Shown here piece by piece: positions 17,427 through 24,886 of a stretch of DNA of 64,000 nt. This DNA is from Oscillospiraceae bacterium. Lineage in GTDB: Bacteria; Bacillota; Clostridia; Oscillospirales; Oscillospiraceae. The stretch spans positions 1-64,000 of the forward strand of contig CADBKO010000004.1 in the NCBI GenBank assembly GCA_902795345.1, written 5' to 3'. The notes under the pieces are model-generated. The model did no database searches, was not told the DNA's origin, and saw nothing but the letters and a program-made list of their open reading frames with translations. Position 1 is the first letter of the stretch. The number at the start of each line of letters is the position of its first letter. A program made the translations under genes and the position numbers.

Positions 17427-17444
17427 TGAAGGCGGCAAAGCAGG

Positions 17445-18653
17445 TCACTCTTCGAAGAACTTCTTGTGCACGGCCCGCATGGCCACGTCGGCGGCTTCCT
17501 GGTCGATCAGGACGGAGATCTTGATCTCGCTGGTGGAGATCATGTGGATGTTCACCTGGGCGGCGGCCAGAGCCTCGAACATGAGGGAGGCCACGCCGGG
17601 CCGGTTGATCATCCCCGCGCCCACCACGCTGAGCTTGCAGATCTTGTCGGTGACGTTGATATGCTCGAAGCCGATGGCGTCCTGCTCGGCGGAGAGGGCC
17701 CTGCCGGCATGCTCCAGCTCGGACTTGGGGATGGTGAAGCTGATGTCCTTGGTGTTGCCGCGCCCGATGGACTGAAGGATCAGGTCCACGTTGATCTTTT
17801 CCCTGGCCAGCACCCGGAAGACCTTGTAGGCGATGCCGGGCTCATCCTTCAGCCCCACCAGGGCGATGCGGGCGATCTTGTCGTCCCGGGCGATGCCGCT
17901 GATCTTGGTTTCTTCCATACCTTTCGTGACCTCCTTCACTATCGTGCCGGGCTTGCGGACATAGCTGCTGAGCACCTCCATGGGTACGCCGTAGCGCTTT
18001 GCCAGCTCCACGCTGCGGTTGTGCAGCACCTGGGCGCCCATGGATGCCAGCTCCAGCATCTCGTCGTAGGTGATCTCCTTGAGCTTCTTCGCTGTGGGGA
18101 CGAGCCTGGGATCGGCGGTGTAGACGCCTTCCACGTCGGTATAGATCTGGCAGAGGTCCGCGTGCATCTTCGCCGCGATGGCCACGGCAGTGGTGTCGCT
18201 GCCGCCCCGTCCCAGGGTGGTCATGTCCTCGTGCTTGTTGATGCCCTGGAAGCCGGCCACCAGGACCACCCGGCCCTGATCCAGCTCCCGCTGGATGCGC
18301 TCCTGATCCACGGTCTTGATCCGGGCGTTGCCGTAGTCGGAATTGGTTTTCATCCCCACCTGCCAGCCCAGAAGGGAGATGGAGGGAATCCCCAGCTCCT
18401 GCAGGGCGATGGCGCAGAGGGAAATGGAGATCTGCTCCCCGGCGGACATGAGCATGTCCATCTCCCGCTTGTTGGGATCGGGGGAGAGCTCCCGGGCCTT
18501 GGCGATCAGGTCGTCGGTGGTGTCGCCCTGGGCGGAAAGGACCACCACCACGTCGTTGCCCGCCTTCTTTGTATCTGCGATGATCCCCGCGACGCGCCGG
18601 AGCTTTTCCGCGTCCGCCACGGAGGAACCGCCGAATTTCTGTACGATCAGCAT
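17445..18653 (-). CDS. lysC: Aspartate kinase
   Basis: A 402-residue aspartokinase that phosphorylates aspartate, the first step to lysine, threonine, methionine and diaminopimelate. It starts with VQKFGGSSV, the nucleotide-binding motif, and contains LGRGGSDTTAVAIA and YTDVEGVYTADPR, which line the active site. The C-terminal ~140 residues form two ACT-type regulatory domains (RIALVGLKDEPGIAYKVF and KLSVVGAGMINRPGVASLMF), so feedback inhibition is expected. It lies 34 nt downstream of hom in the same transcript and ends at a strong terminator. No lysine riboswitch is visible upstream. Confidence 0.95.
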   Translation of the reverse strand: MLIVQKFGGSSVADAEKLRRVAGIIADTKKAGNDVVVVLSAQGDTTDDLIAKARELSPDPNKREMDMLMSAGEQISISLCAIALQELGIPSISLLGWQVGMKTNSDYGNARIKTVDQERIQRELDQGRVVLVAGFQGINKHEDMTTLGRGGSDTTAVAIAAKMHADLCQIYTDVEGVYTADPRLVPTAKKLKEITYDEMLELASMGAQVLHNRSVELAKRYGVPMEVLSSYVRKPGTIVKEVTKGMEETKISGIARDDKIARIALVGLKDEPGIAYKVFRVLAREKINVDLILQSIGRGNTKDISFTIPKSELEHAGRALSAEQDAIGFEHINVTDKICKLSVVGAGMINRPGVASLMFEALAAAQVNIHMISTSEIKISVLIDQEAADVAMRAVHKKFFEE

Positions 18654-18687
18654 GAATTATCCCGCCTTATATTCACTCAATCAAGGG

Positions 18688-19806
18688 TCAGTCGAGGACG
18701 CGGTAGCGGACCTGGGCGGCGGGCAGCTTATCCGCCGTCGCCATGTCCGTGATGGACCACTTTTCCCCGCTGCGGATATACCAGCGGGAGGGGAGGGTCT
18801 CCGGATCGCCCAGGGCCAGCGGCGCGTCAGACCAGCCTATGCCCCGGGGGGCGTTCTTGTGCCGCACGGCGTCCACCACGTCGCCCACCACCGCGCTGGC
18901 GGTGGGGATGCTGCCGGCGCCCGTCCCGTAGAACAGGGTGTCGCCCACGGCGTTGCCGGTGATGATGACGGCGTTGTAGGCCGAGTCCACATGGGCCAGC
19001 ATGCTGGAGGCGGGGACGAAATGGGGGGCGACCCACACATAGGCCTTGCCGCTTTCATCCCGCTGGAGGCGGCAGAGCAGCTTGATGGCGCCGCCTGCGG
19101 AAGCGGCGTTGCGGATGTCCTGCAGCGCCACGTTGCGGATGCCCTCCACCGGCACCAGGTCCGGCTTCAGCTCCCGGCCCCAGGCCAGGTCCGCCAGGAT
19201 GCAGGCCTTGCGTACGGCGTCCGTCCCGTCCAGGTCGCTGTCGGGATTCAGCTCCGCATAGCCCAGGGCCTGGGCCTCCTTCAGGGCCTCGTCCAGCTCC
19301 GTGCCGCTCTGCTCCATGGCGGTGAGGATATAATTGGTGGTGCCGTTGACGATCCCCTTGATGGCCAGGATCTTGTTGGCGGAGAGATCATTGAACAGGG
19401 GGCGCAGCAGGGGGATGCCGCCGCCCACGCTGGCCTCGAAGAAGTAGTTGACGCCCTTCTCCTTGGCCAGGGCCAGCAGCTCCACGCCGTGCTCCGCCAC
19501 CAGCTGCTTGTTGGAGGTGACCACGTGCTTGCCCGCCGCCAGGGCCCGCCGGGTAAAGGTCAGGGCCACGCCGCAGCCGCCGATGGTCTCCACCACCACG
19601 CCCACCTCCGGGTCCTGCTCCACGATGGAGAAATCCTTGACCATCAGGGGGGCGAAGGGACTGTCGGGCATGTCCCGCACGTCCACGATATACTTGAGGC
19701 GGACCTCTTCACCGGCGCCGGCAGCGACCTCCGCTGCGTTTTCCGTCAATACCTTTGCCACGCCGCTGCCTACGGTGCCGAAGCCCAGGATCGCCATATT
19801 CATCAT
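18688..19806 (-). CDS. hom: Homoserine dehydrogenase without a complete ACT domain
   Basis: A 372-residue enzyme reducing aspartate semialdehyde to homoserine, on the threonine/methionine branch. The NAD(P) motif GFGTVGSGV is at the N-terminus. Catalytic-domain signatures include the lysine in VTSNKQLVAEHG, GGGIPLL, GIVNGTTNYIL and NPDSDLDGTDAVRK. Typical bacterial Hom is about 430 residues with a C-terminal ACT domain for threonine feedback. Here the protein ends about 32 residues after SRWYIRSGEKW, so the ACT domain is missing or severely shortened. Two ATG codons stand in tandem at the start. It is the first gene of the hom-lysC transcript, with a candidate promoter at 19857-19885. Confidence 0.93.
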   Translation of the reverse strand: MMNMAILGFGTVGSGVAKVLTENAAEVAAGAGEEVRLKYIVDVRDMPDSPFAPLMVKDFSIVEQDPEVGVVVETIGGCGVALTFTRRALAAGKHVVTSNKQLVAEHGVELLALAKEKGVNYFFEASVGGGIPLLRPLFNDLSANKILAIKGIVNGTTNYILTAMEQSGTELDEALKEAQALGYAELNPDSDLDGTDAVRKACILADLAWGRELKPDLVPVEGIRNVALQDIRNAASAGGAIKLLCRLQRDESGKAYVWVAPHFVPASSMLAHVDSAYNAVIITGNAVGDTLFYGTGAGSIPTASAVVGDVVDAVRHKNAPRGIGWSDAPLALGDPETLPSRWYIRSGEKWSITDMATADKLPAAQVRYRVLD

Positions 19807-19856
19807 AACGGATCATCCTTATCTGTTTATTGTGGATTCGTGTGAATTATTTTTCT

Positions 19857-19885
19857 ATGTTAGCATAGGCTTTCCCAAGATGCAA
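19857..19885 (-). promoter_or_regulatory. Candidate promoter of hom-lysC
   Basis: On the minus strand TTGCAT and TAACAT are separated by 17 bp, about 50 bp before the hom start. No T-box or lysine riboswitch motif is visible in the short leader. Confidence 0.55.
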
Positions 19886-19950
19886 GTGATAAAATACACA
19901 AAACTACGGCGATTCAGCGTAATAAATTAGGAAAGCCCATATAGGAGGGT

Positions 19951-21078
19951 TCAGCGGAAAAAGCGCGTCCTGGCCTCCCTGACCAGGCGGCAGAAGGTCT
20001 CCGCCTCCTCCCGGGTGGTCTCCGGGGAGAAGGAGACGCGCAGGGCGCCGTCGATCATCGCCGGGGGCAGCCCCATGGCCTCCAGAACGTGGCTTCTCCG
20101 GCCCTTGGCGCAGGCGGAGCCCCGGGAGACGCAGACTCCCTGGCTGTCCAGCCAGTTCTGCAGCACCTCCGCCCGGCAGCCGGGGAAGGCCAGGCAGCAG
20201 ATATGCCCGGCGCAGACGCCCTCCGTGCCGCCGATGAGGCTGGCTTCCGGCAGGCTTTCCGCCACCAGCCGCCGAAGGGCGGTATACTTCTCCGCCTGGA
20301 CCGCCGGGTCCCGCTTGGCGGCGGCTTTCGCCGCCGCGCCGAAGCCCGCGATGGCGGGCATGGGCTCCGTGCCGGAGCGCAGGGTCCCTTCCTGCCCGCC
20401 GCCGTGGATAAGGGGCGGCAGCCTAAGCCCCTGGCGCAGCCAGAGGGCCCCGATGCCCTTGGGACCGCCGATCTTGTGGCCGCTGAGGGAGATCAGGTCC
20501 GCCCCCAGCTTGTCGGGGCTCATGGGCAACTTGGTGAAGGCCTGCACCGCGTCGGTGTGGAGGAGAGCTGCACTGCCCCGGGCGCGCAGCAGCTCCCGGA
20601 CGCCGGGGATGTCGTTCACCGCGCCGGTCTCGTTGTTCACCAGCATGAGGCTGACCAGCACCGTGTCCTCCCGCAAGGCCTCCGCCACCCGCTCCGTGGG
20701 GATGCGCCCGCTTTCGTCCGGCTTCAGGAGCGTGACCTCCCAGCCCTCGGCGGCCAGGTCCTTCAGGCTATTCAGCACCGCCTCGTGCTCGACCTCGGAG
20801 CTGATGATGTGCTTACCCCGGCGGCGGGCCTGGCGGGCGGCGCATTTCAGGGCCTGGTTGTCCGCCTCGGTGCCCCCGGAGGTGAAGATCAGGGTGCCGC
20901 TTTTAGCCTTCAGCGCCTGCATGACGGCCTTGCGGCTCTCCTCCAGCAGCGCTCGGGCGGCCCGGCCCGGCGCGTGGGTGGCGGAGGGGTTGCCCCAGGT
21001 CTCCGTCAGGGCCCGGGTCATGGCCTCCACCGCCTCGGGACAGGGGCGGGTGGTGGCGGCGTTATCCAGATAGATCAA
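19951..21078 (-). CDS. Cysteine desulfurase (NifS/IscS type)
   Basis: I place the start at TTG 21078. AAAGGGGGA lies about eight bases upstream and the product then begins (M)IYLDNAATT, the family's normal N-terminus; an ATG at 21114 would add 12 residues. The 375-residue PLP enzyme removes sulfur from cysteine for iron-sulfur clusters or thionucleosides. The PLP lysine is in SLSGHKIGGPKG, and the catalytic cysteine loop is SRGSACAKGRRSH. VNNETGAVNDI and HTDAVQAF are further family motifs. No iscU or thiI gene is adjacent. It is divergent from mtaB, a sulfur-inserting tRNA enzyme, which suggests but does not prove that it supplies tRNA thiolation. Confidence 0.92.
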   Translation of the reverse strand: MIYLDNAATTRPCPEAVEAMTRALTETWGNPSATHAPGRAARALLEESRKAVMQALKAKSGTLIFTSGGTEADNQALKCAARQARRRGKHIISSEVEHEAVLNSLKDLAAEGWEVTLLKPDESGRIPTERVAEALREDTVLVSLMLVNNETGAVNDIPGVRELLRARGSAALLHTDAVQAFTKLPMSPDKLGADLISLSGHKIGGPKGIGALWLRQGLRLPPLIHGGGQEGTLRSGTEPMPAIAGFGAAAKAAAKRDPAVQAEKYTALRRLVAESLPEASLIGGTEGVCAGHICCLAFPGCRAEVLQNWLDSQGVCVSRGSACAKGRRSHVLEAMGLPPAMIDGALRVSFSPETTREEAETFCRLVREARTRFFR

Positions 21079-21192
21079 GGGTATGTTCCCCCTTTGGAAT
21101 TGACTTGCGATCATAAACCGCAGTATAATCAAAAAATCTTCCCGTTGCAAGAGCAAGGGGGAGGCAGAACCCACAGCAAAGGACAAAAAACC

Positions 21193-22443
21193 ATGAGATT
21201 CCTCTTTTATACCCTGGGCTGCCGCACGAATCAGTTCGAGACGGCGGCCATGGAAGCCGTCCTCCGCTCCCGGGGCCATGAGATCGTGGCGGAGGAGCCG
21301 GACGTGGTGGTGGTCAACGGCTGCGCCGTCACGGCGGAGAGCGCCCGGAAATCCCGCCAGGCGGCCCGTCGGCTTCAAAAACGCTGGCCGGAGGCGAAGC
21401 TGGCAGTCTGCGGCTGCTGGCCCCAGGCGGAGCCGGAGCAGGCGGCCGCCGTGGGAGCCGACCTGGTGGGCGGCAGCGGGGAGCGCATGCCCTTCGTGGC
21501 GGCCCTGGAAGCCCTGGGCGGGGAAGAGGCCCCCGTGGTGACGCTCCTGGATGAAGCCCTGCGCCGCCGGAAGTTCGAGGCGCTGGACCCTGCCCGGCTG
21601 GAGGGCAGGACCCGGGCATATTTAAAGGTAGAGGACGGCTGCGTCAACTTCTGCACCTACTGCATCATCCCCTTCCTCCGGGGCCCGGTGCGCAGCATGC
21701 CGCTGGAGGAGGCCGCGGCGAAGGCTTCCGCCCTGGCCGCCGGGGAGGTGAAGGAGCTGACCCTCACCGGCATCGAGCTTGCCTCCTATCAATATGGCCT
21801 GGGGCAGCTGGTGGAGGCGGTGGCCGCCGCCGCGCCGGGGGTGCGCATCCGCCTGGGCTCCCTGGAGCCCCGGGCCGTGGACGATGATTTCTGCCGCCGC
21901 CTGTCGGCCCTGCCCGGCCTTTGCCCCCATTTCCACCTGTCCCTCCAGTCCGGCTGCGACGAGACCCTCCGGCGCATGGGGCGGAAATACGATACGGCGC
22001 GGTTCTTCGAGAGTGTGGAGCTGCTGCGGGCATATTTCCCCAACTGCGGCGTCACCGCCGATCTCATCACCGGCTTCCCCGGCGAGACGGAGGAGGAATT
22101 CTGCGCCACCCTGGGCTTTCTGGAAAAGTGCCGGTTCAGCCATGTCCACGTATTCCCCTATTCCGAGCGGAAGGGGACCAAAGCCGCCTCCATGCCCGGC
22201 AGCGTGCCGAAGCAGGAGCGGGAGGAGCGGGCCCGGCGGGCCATCGCCCTGGCCGGGGAGCAGGAGGAGGCCTTCCTCCGCGCCCAGATCGGGCTCCGGC
22301 AGGCGGTGCTTTTCGAGAGCCGCATGGGCCACACCCCCAACTACTGCGAGACGGAGCCCCTGCCCGGCCGGGAGGGGGAAGTGGCGGAGGTCCTGGTCAC
22401 CGGCGTAAAAAACGGGAGATTGACAGTTAAAGAAGCAGATTAG
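21193..22443 (+). CDS. mtaB: MtaB-type tRNA methylthiotransferase
   Basis: A 416-residue radical-SAM methylthiotransferase that adds a methylthio group to t6A37 of tRNAs reading ANN codons. The N-terminal cluster cysteines are C10 (TLGC), C44 (NGC) and C75 (CGC), and the radical-SAM cysteines C150, C154 and C157 lie in CVNFCTYC. The start TLGCRTNQFET matches MtaB rather than MiaB (LGCKVNQYE pattern). The C-terminal TRAM-like end is present (EVLVTGVKNGRLTV). The ATG follows AAAGGAC; a much longer frame upstream is antisense to the cysteine desulfurase gene and is discarded. Together with tsaD (50911-51933), the window encodes two steps of the same tRNA modification. Confidence 0.92.
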   Translation: MRFLFYTLGCRTNQFETAAMEAVLRSRGHEIVAEEPDVVVVNGCAVTAESARKSRQAARRLQKRWPEAKLAVCGCWPQAEPEQAAAVGADLVGGSGERMPFVAALEALGGEEAPVVTLLDEALRRRKFEALDPARLEGRTRAYLKVEDGCVNFCTYCIIPFLRGPVRSMPLEEAAAKASALAAGEVKELTLTGIELASYQYGLGQLVEAVAAAAPGVRIRLGSLEPRAVDDDFCRRLSALPGLCPHFHLSLQSGCDETLRRMGRKYDTARFFESVELLRAYFPNCGVTADLITGFPGETEEEFCATLGFLEKCRFSHVHVFPYSERKGTKAASMPGSVPKQEREERARRAIALAGEQEEAFLRAQIGLRQAVLFESRMGHTPNYCETEPLPGREGEVAEVLVTGVKNGRLTVKEAD

Positions 22444-22446
22444 TTG

Positions 22447-22475
22447 TTGACAATCTTGAGCCAAGTAATTATAAT
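22447..22475 (+). promoter_or_regulatory. Consensus sigma-A promoter of serC-serA
   Basis: TTGACA (22447-22452) and TATAAT (22470-22475) are separated by exactly 17 bp. The promoter begins three bases after the mtaB stop codon, so serC-serA is transcribed independently. A leader of about 75 nt lies before serC and shows no riboswitch I recognise. Confidence 0.88.
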
Positions 22476-22555
22476 ACGTTAAATCATCAATGTAATATCT
22501 GCACCGGCCCCCCAAAGGTCCAGGCGGGCAGGCCAGCGGAAAGGAAGGCAGAAAC

Positions 22556-23644
22556 ATGAACGAAAAGCGCGTATTCAACTTCGCAGCGGGTCCCTCCGCC
22601 ATTCCCGAAGAGGTGCTGGCCGAGGCCGGCGCCGAGATCATGAATTACCGGGGCAGCGGTATGTCCGTCATGGAGATGAGTCACCGGAGCAAGGCTTTTC
22701 TTTCGATTTTTGAAGAGACGAAGGACACTCTGCGGCGGCTCATGAAGGTTCCCGAGGATTTCGAGATCCTCTTCCTTCAGGGCGGCGCGACCCTGCAGTT
22801 TGCCATGGCCCCCATGAATTTCATCACCCGCACCGGCAAGGCGGACTATGCCATCACCGGCTCCTTCGCGGGCAAAGCGGCGGATGAGGCGAAAAAATAC
22901 GGCGACATCGCCATCGCCGCCTCCTCCAAGGAGAAGAACCATACTTACATCCCCGCTCAGTCCGAGCTGAAGATCCGGGAGGACGCTTCTTACTTCTATT
23001 ACTGCGCCAACAACACCATCTACGGGACCGAGTGGCAGTACACCCCCCAGACCCCGGCGGGGGTGCCCCTGGTGGCGGATATGTCCTCGGACATCCTGAC
23101 CCGCTATGTGGACTGGTCCAAATACGCCCTGGTCTTTGCCGGAGCCCAGAAGAACATGGCCCCCGCGGGCGTGACGGTGGTCTTCGTCAATAAGAATTAC
23201 ATCGGCTCTGCTCTGCCCTATACCCCCGTCATGCTGGACTACGCCGCCATGGTGAAGGGCGACAGCATGCACAACACCCCGCCCTGCTGGAGCATCTACA
23301 TGATGGGCCTCATCATGAAGTGGGTGGAGAAGATGGGCGGCATCGAAGCCATGGAAGCCCGGAAGCGGGCGCGCAGCAAGCTGCTCTACGATGTGATCGA
23401 CAATAGCTCCCTCTACAAGGGCTGCGCGGAGAAGGACAGCCGCAGCTTCATGAACGTGACCTTCGTCACCGGCGACCCGGAGGTGGACAAGCGCTTCATC
23501 GCCGGGGCCAAGGAAGCGGGCATCGAGAACGTCAACGGCCACCGCAGCGTGGGCGGCATGCGCGCCTCCATCTACAACGCCATGTCCATCGAGGGCACCC
23601 AGGCCCTGGCGGACTACATGGTGGAATTTGAGAAGAAGGGCTGA
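22556..23644 (+). CDS. serC: Phosphoserine aminotransferase
   Basis: A 362-residue PLP enzyme converting 3-phosphohydroxypyruvate to phosphoserine, the second step of serine synthesis. The N-terminus RVFNFAAGPSAIPEEVL, MEMSHRSKAF, and the PLP-lysine region FAGAQKNMAPAGV are typical of SerC. The C-terminal GHRSVGGMRASIYNAM binds the phosphate of the substrate. The length is that of the family. It precedes serA by 17 nt in an operon with its own consensus promoter. No serB (phosphoserine phosphatase) is seen in the window. Confidence 0.95.
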   Translation: MNEKRVFNFAAGPSAIPEEVLAEAGAEIMNYRGSGMSVMEMSHRSKAFLSIFEETKDTLRRLMKVPEDFEILFLQGGATLQFAMAPMNFITRTGKADYAITGSFAGKAADEAKKYGDIAIAASSKEKNHTYIPAQSELKIREDASYFYYCANNTIYGTEWQYTPQTPAGVPLVADMSSDILTRYVDWSKYALVFAGAQKNMAPAGVTVVFVNKNYIGSALPYTPVMLDYAAMVKGDSMHNTPPCWSIYMMGLIMKWVEKMGGIEAMEARKRARSKLLYDVIDNSSLYKGCAEKDSRSFMNVTFVTGDPEVDKRFIAGAKEAGIENVNGHRSVGGMRASIYNAMSIEGTQALADYMVEFEKKG

Positions 23645-23661
23645 GAAGGGAGCGAAAGAAT

Positions 23662-24783
23662 ATGTTTACCGTAAAAACGCTGAATAAGATCGCCAAGATC
23701 GGCCTGAACCGGCTGGACAGCAAGTATTTCACCCAGGACGACGAGGCCGCCGATCCCGCCGCCATCCTGGTGCGCAGCGCCAAAATGCTGGACTATGCGC
23801 CCAACCCGGCCCTGCTCTGCGTGGCCCGGGCCGGCGCCGGCTACAACAATATCCCCGTGGACGACTACGCCGCCAAGGGCGTGGTGGTGTTCAACACCCC
23901 CGGCGCCAACGCCAACGCCGTGAAGGAACTGGCGGTCTGCGCCCTGATCCTGGCCTCCCGGGACGTGGTGGGCGGCATCGAATGGTGCAAGACCATCGCG
24001 GACAAGGGGGACGAGGTGGCGGCCCTGGTGGAGAAGGGCAAGTCCAATTTCGTGGGCCCCGAGCTCCTGGGCAAGACCCTGGGCCTGATCGGCCTGGGCA
24101 ACGTGGGGGCGAAGGTGGCCAATGCCGCCGCCGCCCTGGGCATGAAGGTGCTGGGCTATGATCCCTACCTCAGCGACGCCCTGCGCAAGCAGCTGGCGGG
24201 CGTGGCGGAGATCGTGGACGAGCTGGATGCCCTCTATGCCGCCAGCGACTATATCTCCCTCCATCTGCCCTACACCAAGGATACCGCCGACACCATCTGC
24301 AAGGCCAGCATGGCCAAGATGAAGGATGGGGTGCGCATCATCAACATCGCCCGGGGCGAGCTGGTCTGCGATGCGGACATGGCCGAGGCCCTGGCCTCCG
24401 GCAAGGTCGCCCGCTATGTCACCGACTTCCCCAACGGGAACACGGTGAAGATGGCCGGCTGCGTGGCCATCCCCCACCTGGGAGCCAGCACCCCCGAGAG
24501 CGAGGACAACTGCGCCGTCATGGCCGCCGACCAGGTGAGCCGCTATCTCCTGCAGGGCGACATCGTAAACAGCGTGAATCTGCCCAACATCACCATGGAG
24601 CGCAGCGGGAAGTTCCGCGCCGTGGTCATCGCCAAGGCGGACGCGGATGTGAAGCTGGAAGGGAAGGCCGTCGCGGAAAAGACCCGGGGCGCCTACAAGG
24701 TGATCCTGGCCGACGCGGACAGCGCCATCGACGAAGCTGCCCTGGCCGCGAAGCCCGGCGTGATCCGGGTGCGCACCCTCTGA
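23662..24783 (+). CDS. serA: D-3-phosphoglycerate dehydrogenase, short form
   Basis: A 373-residue NAD-dependent dehydrogenase that opens serine synthesis by oxidising 3-phosphoglycerate. The nucleotide-binding motif is LIGLGNVGAKVAN. Catalytic residues appear in INIARGEL (Arg), the conserved acidic region before PNGNTVKM, and IPHLGASTPES (His). After the catalytic core only about 65 residues follow, without a full ACT or intervening domain, as in short clostridial SerA. The end (KVILADADSAIDEAAL...GVIRVRTL) may be a reduced ACT-like tail. Serine feedback is therefore uncertain. It is the second gene after serC and is followed by a strong terminator. Confidence 0.92.
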   Translation: MFTVKTLNKIAKIGLNRLDSKYFTQDDEAADPAAILVRSAKMLDYAPNPALLCVARAGAGYNNIPVDDYAAKGVVVFNTPGANANAVKELAVCALILASRDVVGGIEWCKTIADKGDEVAALVEKGKSNFVGPELLGKTLGLIGLGNVGAKVANAAAALGMKVLGYDPYLSDALRKQLAGVAEIVDELDALYAASDYISLHLPYTKDTADTICKASMAKMKDGVRIINIARGELVCDADMAEALASGKVARYVTDFPNGNTVKMAGCVAIPHLGASTPESEDNCAVMAADQVSRYLLQGDIVNSVNLPNITMERSGKFRAVVIAKADADVKLEGKAVAEKTRGAYKVILADADSAIDEAALAAKPGVIRVRTL

Positions 24784-24810
24784 TACTTAAAAGAAAAAGA
24801 AAAAGAAAAA

Positions 24811-24858
24811 CGATCCCCCGGCGCCTCCGATCAGGGAAGCGCCGGGGGATTTCTTCAT
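24811..24858 (+). terminator. Terminator between serA and the convergent PBP gene
   Basis: The arms ATCCCCCGGCGC (24813-24824) and GCGCCGGGGGAT (24839-24850) form a perfect 12-bp stem followed by TTCTTC on the plus strand. An A-rich stretch before the stem would give a T tract on the minus strand, so it can serve both genes. Confidence 0.8.
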
Positions 24859-24886
24859 TTGCGTTTCGCGGCGCCTTCCGGGGCGT

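Noticed and set aside
18654..18687. Lysine riboswitch or attenuator before lysC
   Set aside because: The gap after hom is only 34 nt and no conserved riboswitch elements are visible there or before hom.
20089..21192. N-terminal extension of the mtaB frame
   Set aside because: It is antisense to the cysteine desulfurase gene; the real MtaB N-terminus (MRFLFYTLGC) starts at 21193.
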